A stretch of DNA of 64,000 nucleotides from Orrella dioscoreae (GTDB lineage Bacteria > Pseudomonadota > Gammaproteobacteria > Burkholderiales > Burkholderiaceae_B): positions 3,658,001-3,722,000 of the forward strand of contig NZ_LT907988.1 in assembly GCF_900089455.2 (NCBI RefSeq), given 5' to 3'. The notes beneath the pieces were generated by a model, which saw only the letters and a program-made list of their open reading frames with translations, did not search any database and had not been told where the DNA came from. Made by a program: the position numbers and the translations under genes. Positions 8,709 to 15,867 of this stretch are shown here, in pieces (positions within the stretch are counted from its first letter, which is position 1; each line of letters begins with the position of its first letter).

Positions 8709-9829
8709 GCGCGACACTGTCCGATTGGCTGGACACCCATGCCGAGGCCATCGACGCCGGCACGCATGACCCATCGGCGATCGTGCCGACGCTGGGCGCG
8801 GCGGGCCTGTTCCGCCTGGGTGTGCCGGGCGCGGGAGACAGCTCCCGGACCGGCGATGCCATCCTTGCGATCGCCGAGGTTGCCCGTCATTCCCTGGCAG
8901 CCGCGTTCGTGTACTGGAGCCAGCGCACCTTCATCGAGTACCTGCTGCAGAGCCCGAACGCCACGCTGCGCGAACGCCTGCTCCCGGGCCTGCTGACGGG
9001 CGCGACGGCAGGGGCCACCGGCCTGTCCAATGCCATGAAGTTCCTGTGCGGAATCGAGGCCCTGCAGATCACCGCGCGGGAACAGGATGGACGCTGGCGG
9101 CTCGACGGCCGCATGCCCTGGGTGACCAACCTGCGTCCCCAGGGCTTCCATGTGGCCGGCGCCGTGACCACGCCTCGCGGCGGCTCGGCCATCGTCGCCC
9201 TGCCGCATGACGCCCCCGGCCTGTCCCGCAGCGCGGACCTGGACCTGATTGCCCTGCAATCCAGCAACACCGCCGCCCTGGCATTGACGGACGTCGATGT
9301 CCCGCCCGAGTGGCTGATCCACGAGAATGCCGCGATCTATCTTCCCCATGTGCGGCCAGCGTTCGTCGGCCTGCAGTGCGGGCTGGCGCTGGGCCTCGCG
9401 CAGCGCGCCCTGGAAGAGGCCCAGGCGTCGTCCGGCCCACGACATGCCTTGCAAGCGCCGCTGGCGCAGGCCAGTCACGGCCTGGCCACGCTGCGGGAAC
9501 AGTTGATCGAGGGTGTGCACGACGGCCGCTACCGGACGGCCCCCACTGCGCTCTTCGAACTCCGCATCAGCCTCGCCGAGCTGGCCGCCCAGGCCGTGCA
9601 ACTGGAATTGCGTGCGCATGGCGGCGCGGCCTATTTGAACGGCAAACGGCCAGGCTTCGCACGCCGGTGGCGCGAGGCGGCCTTCGTGCCCATCGTGACG
9701 CCCAGCGTGGTCCAGCTCCAGACCGAGATCGCCAAGCGGCGCGCCGTGGACGGCGTGGACGCGGCATGCGCCCGCCGGGCCGTCCCAAGGGCGAAACCCG
9801 GAGTGCGAGGCACGAAGGTAGTCCAGTGA
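8690..9829 (+). CDS. acyl-CoA dehydrogenase-family flavoprotein (SfnC/DszC-like group)
   Basis: A 379-residue protein with the acyl-CoA dehydrogenase fold. It has an N-terminal helical region, a middle beta domain (GRMPWVTNLRPQGFHVAGAV), and a C-terminal helical domain (VRPAFVGLQCGLALGLAQRALEE; ELRAHGGAAYL). Members next to TauT/SsuABC-like transporters are usually flavin-dependent monooxygenases or dehydrogenases in organosulfur use rather than beta-oxidation enzymes. No CoA-ligase, hydratase or thiolase is nearby. It overlaps the AhpD-like gene by 19 bases, and its stop overlaps the ATPase start (GTGA, 9826-9829). The exact substrate is unknown. Confidence 0.85.
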   Translation: MAHTRLSATLSDWLDTHAEAIDAGTHDPSAIVPTLGAAGLFRLGVPGAGDSSRTGDAILAIAEVARHSLAAAFVYWSQRTFIEYLLQSPNATLRERLLPGLLTGATAGATGLSNAMKFLCGIEALQITAREQDGRWRLDGRMPWVTNLRPQGFHVAGAVTTPRGGSAIVALPHDAPGLSRSADLDLIALQSSNTAALALTDVDVPPEWLIHENAAIYLPHVRPAFVGLQCGLALGLAQRALEEAQASSGPRHALQAPLAQASHGLATLREQLIEGVHDGRYRTAPTALFELRISLAELAAQAVQLELRAHGGAAYLNGKRPGFARRWREAAFVPIVTPSVVQLQTEIAKRRAVDGVDAACARRAVPRAKPGVRGTKVVQ

Positions 9830-10665
9830 GCACGGTGGCCAACGGCGAGGCGCTGCTATCGGCGCGTGGCGTGGGCGTAGCCTATGGGGCGAGGACGGTC
9901 ATCGACGGCCTGGATCTTGCGATCCACGCAGGCGAGATCGTCGCGGTGCTCGGCCCCAGCGGGGCGGGCAAGTCCAGCCTGTTGCGGGTGCTGGCGGGCC
10001 TGCAACCTCCGGCGACGGGCTCGGTCTCGCGTCTCGGACAGCCGCTGAACGGCGTGCATCCACGACTCGCCGTCGCCTTCCAGGATCCCTGCCTGCTGCC
10101 TTGGCTGTCCCTGGAGCAGAACGTGGCTTTCGGGCTGGACTTCCGGCACCAGCCTCGTCTGGACCGCGAGACGCGGCGCGCGCGCGTGCATGCCGCCATC
10201 GAGGCGGTGGGACTGTCGCACGCCCGACGCCTGCATCCCGCCGAGCTTTCCGGCGGCATGGCACAGCGCGCCGCGCTGGCCCGCTGCCTGGCTCGCCAGC
10301 CCGACGTGCTGTTCCTGGACGAACCTTTCGGCGCGCTGGACGAGGTCACGCGCGCGGACATGCAGACCCTGTTGCGCCGGGTGAACACGGACCTGGGCAC
10401 CGCCGCGGTGCTGGTCACCCACGACATCGACGAAGCCTTGCTGGTGGCCGATCGCATCGTCCTGCTGGGCGGCTCGCCCGCGCGCGAGGCAGGCACCTGG
10501 AAGGTGACTGTTCCCCCACCACGCGATGATCACGTCGCGGAACTGGGCGCCTTGCGCATCGACATCCTCCAGACCCTGCGCGCCTGCCTGCCGGCACGCG
10601 GCCATGCCCCTCCCCTTCCTCTCAAAGGACGTTCCCATGTCGCTGCCTCCCCTGTCTCGCCGTGA
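9826..10665 (+). CDS. ABC transporter ATP-binding protein (NitT/TauT/SsuB family)
   Basis: A 279-residue cytoplasmic ATPase. Walker A is GPSGAGKS, the Q-loop is AFQDPCLLPWL, the signature is LSGGMAQR, Walker B is VLFLDEPFGALDE, and the switch His is in VTHDIDEAL. The WLSLEQNV segment and overall length fit the nitrate/taurine/sulfonate importers. I chose the GTG at 9826, which overlaps the upstream stop by four bases. The reading frame extends far upstream, but that part is shadow coding of the flavoprotein. Its 3' end overlaps the receptor gene by 29 bases. Confidence 0.93.
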   Translation: MSTVANGEALLSARGVGVAYGARTVIDGLDLAIHAGEIVAVLGPSGAGKSSLLRVLAGLQPPATGSVSRLGQPLNGVHPRLAVAFQDPCLLPWLSLEQNVAFGLDFRHQPRLDRETRRARVHAAIEAVGLSHARRLHPAELSGGMAQRAALARCLARQPDVLFLDEPFGALDEVTRADMQTLLRRVNTDLGTAAVLVTHDIDEALLVADRIVLLGGSPAREAGTWKVTVPPPRDDHVAELGALRIDILQTLRACLPARGHAPPLPLKGRSHVAASPVSP

Positions 10666-11827
10666 ATGGCTCAAGCTTTCGTCGCTCCTGACCGCGGGCG
10701 GTGCCCTGCCGCTCCTGTCCGCCTTCCAGGCGCGCGCCCAGGCGGAATCCGATGCGCCCCTGCGCATCGGCTACCTGCCCATCACCGACGCAACGCCGCT
10801 GCTGGTCGCACACCACAACGGCTATTTCGAGGAAGCCGGCATCAAGGCCGAGAAGCCCACGCTGCTGCGCAGTTGGGCCCAGATCATCGAAGCCTTCATC
10901 TCGGGCCAGGTCAACGTGGTGCACCTGCTCAGCCCCATGACGGTCTGGGCGCGCTACGGCAGCAAGGTGCCGGCCAAGGTGGTCGCCTGGAACCACATGA
11001 GCGGCTCGGGCCTCACCACCGCGCTGGACATCAACAGCGTGGCGGAGTTGGGCGGCAAGACCGTCGCCATCCCGTTCTGGTATTCGATCCACAACGTGGT
11101 GCTGCAGCATCTGCTGCGCGAGAACGGCCTGACACCGGTATCACGCAAGCAAGGCGGGCTCGCCGCCAACGAGGTCAATCTGGTGGTGATGGCGCCCTCG
11201 GACATGCCTCCCGCCATCGCGTCGCGCCAGATCGCCGGCTACATCGTGGCCGAGCCCTTCAATGCCCTCGCGGAAACACTGGGCGTGGGCAAGGTGCTGC
11301 GCTTCACCGGCGATGTCTGGCGCGATCATGCCTGCTGTGTGGTCTTCATGCACGAACGCGACTTGCAGCAGCGGCCGCAATGGTCGCAGGGGGTCGTGGA
11401 CGCCATCGTGCGCGCGCAATTGTGGACGCGCGACCATCGCGCCGAGACAGCGCAATTGCTTTCCAAGGAAGGGATACACCGCTATACCCCGCACTCGCTC
11501 GAGGCGCTCAACAAGGTGCTGAATCCCTCCCCGAAGGATCGCGACGCCTACATCGCCTCGGGCATCATCCAGCACCCCGCCTGGGATGAAAAGCGCATCG
11601 ACTTCCAGCCCTATCCCTACCCCAGCTATACGGAAGAACTGGTCAGGAAGCTGAAGGACACCGTGATCGAGGCGGATCGGGGCTTCCTGCGCGATCTCGA
11701 CCCCACGTTCGCGGCAGGCGACCTGGTGGATGACCGTTACGTGAAGCGGGCCATCGAACGCGTGGGCGGCTTGACGCGCTTCGGCGTCGCGAACTCCTAT
11801 ACGCGGCTGGAAACCATCCGCGCCTGA
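10637..11827 (+). CDS. ABC transporter substrate-binding protein, Tat-exported (SsuA/TauA-like)
   Basis: A 396-residue periplasmic receptor of the NMT1/THI5-like (NitT/TauT) superfamily. The N terminus carries a twin-arginine motif (SRREWLKLSS), a hydrophobic stretch and a cleavage-like AQA near residue 35, so export by the Tat pathway is likely. The mature part begins LRIGYLPITDATPLLVAHHNGYF, which is typical of sulfonate/nitrate-type receptors. I chose the ATG at 10637, with AAAGGA just upstream; an in-frame ATG 33 bases earlier lies inside the ATPase gene. It is unusually long for the family. The ligand cannot be deduced from the sequence. Confidence 0.92.
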   Translation: MSLPPLSRREWLKLSSLLTAGGALPLLSAFQARAQAESDAPLRIGYLPITDATPLLVAHHNGYFEEAGIKAEKPTLLRSWAQIIEAFISGQVNVVHLLSPMTVWARYGSKVPAKVVAWNHMSGSGLTTALDINSVAELGGKTVAIPFWYSIHNVVLQHLLRENGLTPVSRKQGGLAANEVNLVVMAPSDMPPAIASRQIAGYIVAEPFNALAETLGVGKVLRFTGDVWRDHACCVVFMHERDLQQRPQWSQGVVDAIVRAQLWTRDHRAETAQLLSKEGIHRYTPHSLEALNKVLNPSPKDRDAYIASGIIQHPAWDEKRIDFQPYPYPSYTEELVRKLKDTVIEADRGFLRDLDPTFAAGDLVDDRYVKRAIERVGGLTRFGVANSYTRLETIRA

Positions 11828-11832
11828 GCCTC

Positions 11833-12591
11833 ATGAACCGATACGCGCTCACGCACGTCCTGCCTGGCCTGGCTGGCCTCTTCCTGACCCTTGCGCTGTG
11901 GTGGACGGCGACGGATCTGCTGGCCGCGCCAGGCAGCCTGGCGGCACGCTTCTCGCCGGTCGCCACCTGGCTCAGCCTGCGAGAACTGCTTGGCGATCCC
12001 CAACTGGGCTTTCATGTGTGGGCCAGCCTGCGGCGGATCGCCGTCGGGCTGGCGCTGGCCCTGCTGATCGGCATGCCACTGGGCCTGGCCGTCGGCGCGT
12101 GGCAACGCGCCGATGCCTTGCTCAGCCCCACGTTCCAGTTCCTGCGCATGGTGTCCCCGCTCTCGTGGATGCCCATCGCGGTGATGGTGCTTGGCGTGGG
12201 CGATGCACCGGTGTATTTCCTGCTTGCCTTCGCGGGTGTCTGGCCGATCATCCTGAACACCGCCGCAGGCGTCAGGCAACTGGATCCCCGCTGGCTGCAA
12301 TTGGCCCGCAGCCTGGCCGCGACACGCGCCGAGACGCTGCTGCGCGTGGTGCTGCCTGGCATCCTGGCCCACGTCCTGACCGGCGTGCGCCTGGCCATCG
12401 GCATTCTGTGGATCGTGCTGGTGCCGGCCGAAATGCTGGGGGTTTCCGCTGGCGTCGGATACTTCATCCTCGATACGCGGGACCGCCTTGCCTACTCCGA
12501 ACTGATGGCAATGGTGCTGCTGGTGGGACTGCTGGGCTATGCGCTGGACATGCTCGCCCGGCAGGCGTATCGGACACTGGGCCGACGCTGA
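11833..12591 (+). CDS. ABC transporter permease (SsuC/TauC-like)
   Basis: A 252-residue inner-membrane protein with about six membrane segments and the BPD_transp_1 fold. The cytoplasmic coupling helix is at LARSLAATRAETLLRVVLPG, equivalent to the EAA loop. It starts six bases after the receptor stop and completes the importer with the ATPase and the receptor. It is the last gene of the 8151-12591 operon; the convergent LysR gene ends 20 bases downstream. Confidence 0.92.
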   Translation: MNRYALTHVLPGLAGLFLTLALWWTATDLLAAPGSLAARFSPVATWLSLRELLGDPQLGFHVWASLRRIAVGLALALLIGMPLGLAVGAWQRADALLSPTFQFLRMVSPLSWMPIAVMVLGVGDAPVYFLLAFAGVWPIILNTAAGVRQLDPRWLQLARSLAATRAETLLRVVLPGILAHVLTGVRLAIGILWIVLVPAEMLGVSAGVGYFILDTRDRLAYSELMAMVLLVGLLGYALDMLARQAYRTLGRR

Positions 12592-12611
12592 GGCGCGAGC
12601 CCGGCAGCCAC

Positions 12612-13481
12612 TCAGCCCCCTGCCTGCACAAGCGCGACATACCTGCGAATGGCCGGCGCCGTTTCATGGCGCCGCCACAGCAGGGACAGGTGCGACGAGA
12701 GACGCGCGCCCGACAGCTTGCGGTACACTAGGCCGGGCATGCTCACATGCCCTTCCACCGAGCCGGGCACCACGGCCACCCCCTGCCCCAGCGACACCTG
12801 CGCCAGCACCGCCACCAGGCCGCCTGGCTGCGGGCCCAGCGTGGGCACGAAATTCCCCTGCGCCGCGAGGTCCAGCGTGCCCGAGATCTGCTCGGGCAGG
12901 ATGAACGTTTCACCGCTGAGATGCCTGGGCGTGATCCGCGCGAGCCCCGCCAGTCCCGAGGCGGCGGGCAGCGCCAGCACGAAGGGTTCGTCCGGCAGGC
13001 GCAACGCCTCGATGCCAGGCGGCAGCGCCATGGGAGAACGCACGTAGGCCACGTCCAGCCGGCCTTCGCGCAGGGAAACAGGCAGCGTGTCCATCGGCGC
13101 TTCCCAGGCCGAGAGCGTCACCGCCGGATAACGCGTCCGGAATGCCGCCACCTGCGCCTGCAGGATGCCCGCATAGGCGGCCGAGGCGACATAGCCCAGG
13201 GCCAGCGCGCCGGTTTCGCCGCGCGCCTCGCGCTGTGCCCGCAACTGCGCGGCCTCGAACTGGGCGACCGCGCGGCGCGCCTCTTCCCGCAGCACCAGGC
13301 CTGCTGGCGTCAACGTGACACTGCGCTGGCTGCGTGCGAACAGGCGCACGCCCAGCTCGGCCTCCATGTCCTGGATCTGCCGGGTCAGCGTGGGCGTTGC
13401 GATGCCCAGCGCGGCCGCCGCGCGCGTGAAGTGCAGCGCGTCGGCCAGCGCGAGGAAGTAGCGGAAATGGCGCAGTTCCAT
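12612..13481 (-). CDS. LysR-family transcriptional regulator
   Basis: 289 residues: an N-terminal winged helix (ELRHFRYFLALADALHFTRAAAAL, then PTLTRQIQDMEAELGVRLF) and a C-terminal LysR substrate-binding domain. I chose the ATG at 13481 from family alignment. A longer in-frame start at 13550 would run through the perfect inverted repeat at 13507-13529, which is better read as an operator. The 18 bases before the ATG are pyrimidine-rich with no Shine-Dalgarno sequence, so translation may be leaderless or weak. It is divergent from an MFS efflux gene and probably controls it. Confidence 0.9.
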   Translation of the reverse strand: MELRHFRYFLALADALHFTRAAAALGIATPTLTRQIQDMEAELGVRLFARSQRSVTLTPAGLVLREEARRAVAQFEAAQLRAQREARGETGALALGYVASAAYAGILQAQVAAFRTRYPAVTLSAWEAPMDTLPVSLREGRLDVAYVRSPMALPPGIEALRLPDEPFVLALPAASGLAGLARITPRHLSGETFILPEQISGTLDLAAQGNFVPTLGPQPGGLVAVLAQVSLGQGVAVVPGSVEGHVSMPGLVYRKLSGARLSSHLSLLWRRHETAPAIRRYVALVQAGG

Positions 13482-13506
13482 GAGGGAGGGGAGAGGGATC
13501 CACCGG

Positions 13507-13529
13507 ATTGTTAGCTTACTCCTAACAAT
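13507..13529. promoter_or_regulatory. perfect inverted repeat, probable LysR operator
   Basis: ATTGTTAG-N7-CTAACAAT is an exact 8-bp inverted repeat that contains the LysR-type T-N11-A core (TTAGCTTACTCCTAA). It sits in the 101-base divergent gap, 26 bases upstream of the LysR start and about 54 bases before the MFS start. This position would allow both autoregulation and control of the transporter. Confidence 0.65.
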
Positions 13530-13582
13530 ATTCCCCAAACTGATGAACATGCAGGCAGATAGGCAGGATTAATCTGGCAGGC

Positions 13583-15193
13583 ATGCTTTCCTCAAAGACA
13601 ACACCCATGCAAGACAGCCACCCCGCCAATCCGCGCGCCGCGTTGCTGACCGCATCGGCCTGCTGCGCGCTGATCGTGCTGGACACCAACATCGTGGCGG
13701 TGGCGCTGCCTGCCATCGCCACCGACCTTTCCGCCACGTTCGTGGACATCGAATGGGTCGTCAGCGCCTACATGCTGGCCTTCGCCGCCGGCCTGCTGAG
13801 CGGCGGCGCGCTGGCCGACCGCTACGGGCGCCGCCGCATGCTGCTGGTGGGGCTCGCGCTGTTCGTCGCGGCATCGCTGGGCTGCGGCCTGGCGCAGACC
13901 GCCTTGCAGTTGAACGTGGCTCGCGCGGCCAAGGGCGTGGGCGCGGCGCTGTTGCTGCCCGCGGCGCTGGCCTCGATTGCCCACGCCTTCCACGAGGAAA
14001 CCGCGCGCGCCCGGGCCTGGGCCTTCTGGGGCGCCTGCATGGGCGTGGCCATGATGATCGCGCCGGCCCTGGGCGGCGCCATCAGCCAGGGCCTGGGCTG
14101 GCGCTGGGTCTTCCTGCTGAACCTGCCGGTGGGCGCCGTGCTGGCGTGGTCGGTCTGGCGGCACGTCGCGCCGTCGCGCGACCCCGGCACCGCCAGGCTG
14201 GACCTGTGGGGCAGCCTGTGCTTCTGCGCCAGCCTGTTCCTGCTGATCTGGGCGCTCATCGACGCCAACCAGCTGGGCTGGTCCCACGCGGCAACCTGGG
14301 GACGCCTGCTGGGCAGCGCCGCGCTGCTGGCGCTCTTCGTGCTGGTGGAACGGCTGCAGCAGCGGCCCATGGTGGACCTGGCGCTGCTGCGCATCCCCCG
14401 CCTGCGCGGCGCGCTGCTGGCGATGGCCGCCTATGCCGGCTGCGCGCAGGTCATGATGACGCTGATGCCCTTCTATCTGCAGATCAGCCTGGATTTTCCA
14501 GGCTTGCGGGCAGGCCTGGGCATGCTGCCTTTCGCGGTCACGCTGCTGCTCTTTCCGCGCGTGGGCGTCTCGCTGTCGCGGCGCCTGTCACCCGGGGCGA
14601 TGCTGGCGACGGGGCTGGCGCTGGTGGGCACCGGCAACCTGCTGGCCGCCTGGGCGGCGTGGACGGGCGGCTACCTGCCCTTCGCGCTGGCGATGGCCGT
14701 CACCGGCAGCGGCGCGGGCCTGCTCAATGGCGACACGCAGAAGAACATCATGGCGTGCATTCCGCGCGAGCGTGCCGGCATGGCATCGGGCATGAGCACC
14801 ACCACGCGCTTCACCGCCATCGTGCTGGCCTTCGCCTTGCTGAGCGCGCTGCTGGCCCACCAGGCCGAGGTCCGCCTGTCCCGGGAACTGGGCGTGACCG
14901 CGCAGGCCGATGCCCTGGCGGGACGGATCGTGGCAAGGCTGGCAGGGGGCGACCTGGCGGGCGCCATGCAGGAAGCGCCTGCCGGCCAGCAGGCCGTGCT
15001 GGCGCCGCTGGCCCGCCAGGCCTATGCCCAGGGCTTCGCCTGGGCCTTGCTGGCCGCGGGCATCGCGGCGTGGCTGGCCGCCTGGCGCGTGCGCAGCCTG
15101 ATGCGTCATCCCTTGCCGGTGGCGCCCACGCCTTCCGGCGCAGGCCCTTCGCCGACGAAACGCAGTCCCACGCCGGGCTCGGTGACGATGTAG
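13583..15193 (+). CDS. MFS drug-efflux transporter, 14-TM DHA2 type
   Basis: 536 residues with about 14 membrane helices. DHA2 features include motif A (GALADRYGRRRMLLVGLALF) between TM2 and TM3, motif D1-like LDTNIVAVALPAI in TM1, and an EmrB/QacA-like layout. It probably exports a drug or toxic metabolite by proton antiport and is controlled by the divergent LysR. The start could also be the ATG at 13607; neither has a strong ribosome site. The last roughly 28 codons (15106-15193) overlap the 3' end of kdpE on the other strand. They encode a proline- and serine-rich tail that is unlikely to be a conserved part of the transporter. Confidence 0.9.
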   Translation: MLSSKTTPMQDSHPANPRAALLTASACCALIVLDTNIVAVALPAIATDLSATFVDIEWVVSAYMLAFAAGLLSGGALADRYGRRRMLLVGLALFVAASLGCGLAQTALQLNVARAAKGVGAALLLPAALASIAHAFHEETARARAWAFWGACMGVAMMIAPALGGAISQGLGWRWVFLLNLPVGAVLAWSVWRHVAPSRDPGTARLDLWGSLCFCASLFLLIWALIDANQLGWSHAATWGRLLGSAALLALFVLVERLQQRPMVDLALLRIPRLRGALLAMAAYAGCAQVMMTLMPFYLQISLDFPGLRAGLGMLPFAVTLLLFPRVGVSLSRRLSPGAMLATGLALVGTGNLLAAWAAWTGGYLPFALAMAVTGSGAGLLNGDTQKNIMACIPRERAGMASGMSTTTRFTAIVLAFALLSALLAHQAEVRLSRELGVTAQADALAGRIVARLAGGDLAGAMQEAPAGQQAVLAPLARQAYAQGFAWALLAAGIAAWLAAWRVRSLMRHPLPVAPTPSGAGPSPTKRSPTPGSVTM

Positions 15194-15867
15194 CGCGGCG
15201 CGACCGCCGAGTCGCCCAGCTTGCCGCGCAGCTTGCCGGTCAGGACACGCAGGTAGTGCGTGTCCTGCTCATGCGTCGGCCCCCACATCTGCCGCATCAA
15301 TTGCGGTTGCGTCACCACCCGGCCCGCATGCGCAAGCAGCAGCGTCAGCAACTGGTATTCCTTGCGCGCCAGCGTCACCGCCAGCCCCGCCACCGTGACC
15401 TCGCGGCGGCCCGGGTCGATGCGCAAATGCCCATCGTCGAACACCGCCACGGGTTCGTCGCCCGCCGCATGCGCACGCAGGAGCACCCGGATGCGCGCCA
15501 TCAGTTCCTGCGTGCCGAAGGGCTTGGTCACGTAATCGTTGGCGCCCGCATCCAGCGCGGACACGATCTGGGCTTCACCCGACCTGACGGTCAGCACCAT
15601 CACCGGCGCCTGCGACCAGCCACGCAATTCACGCAGCACGTCCAGGCCATCGAGATCGGGCAGTCCCAGGTCCAGCACGACGAGGTCGGCGCCGTGCGCG
15701 GACAGCTCGGACAAGCCCGTCGCGCCGTCCGCGCACGACGTGACCTGATAGCCCTGGGCACGCAGGGTGATGTCCAGGAAACGGCGGATCTGCGCCTCGT
15801 CGTCGATGACCAGGATGCGGAAGGCGTGACTGGCGGCGCGTGCGGCAGGGGGGTCAATCATCGTCAT
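15106..15867 (-). CDS. kdpE: KdpE response regulator
   Basis: A 253-residue OmpR-family response regulator. The receiver domain has acidic residues D22-D23, phosphoacceptor Asp66 (VVLDLGLPD) and the conserved Lys in YVTKPF. The winged-helix domain carries the KdpE-like segment HEQDTHYLRVLTGKLRGKLGD. With KdpD it activates kdpABC when potassium is limiting. It overlaps the kdpD 3' end by 14 bases, which is unusually deep coupling. Its own 3' end is shared antisense with the MFS gene. It lies directly downstream of kdpABCD. Confidence 0.96.
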   Translation of the reverse strand: MTMIDPPAARAASHAFRILVIDDEAQIRRFLDITLRAQGYQVTSCADGATGLSELSAHGADLVVLDLGLPDLDGLDVLRELRGWSQAPVMVLTVRSGEAQIVSALDAGANDYVTKPFGTQELMARIRVLLRAHAAGDEPVAVFDDGHLRIDPGRREVTVAGLAVTLARKEYQLLTLLLAHAGRVVTQPQLMRQMWGPTHEQDTHYLRVLTGKLRGKLGDSAVAPRYIVTEPGVGLRFVGEGPAPEGVGATGKG

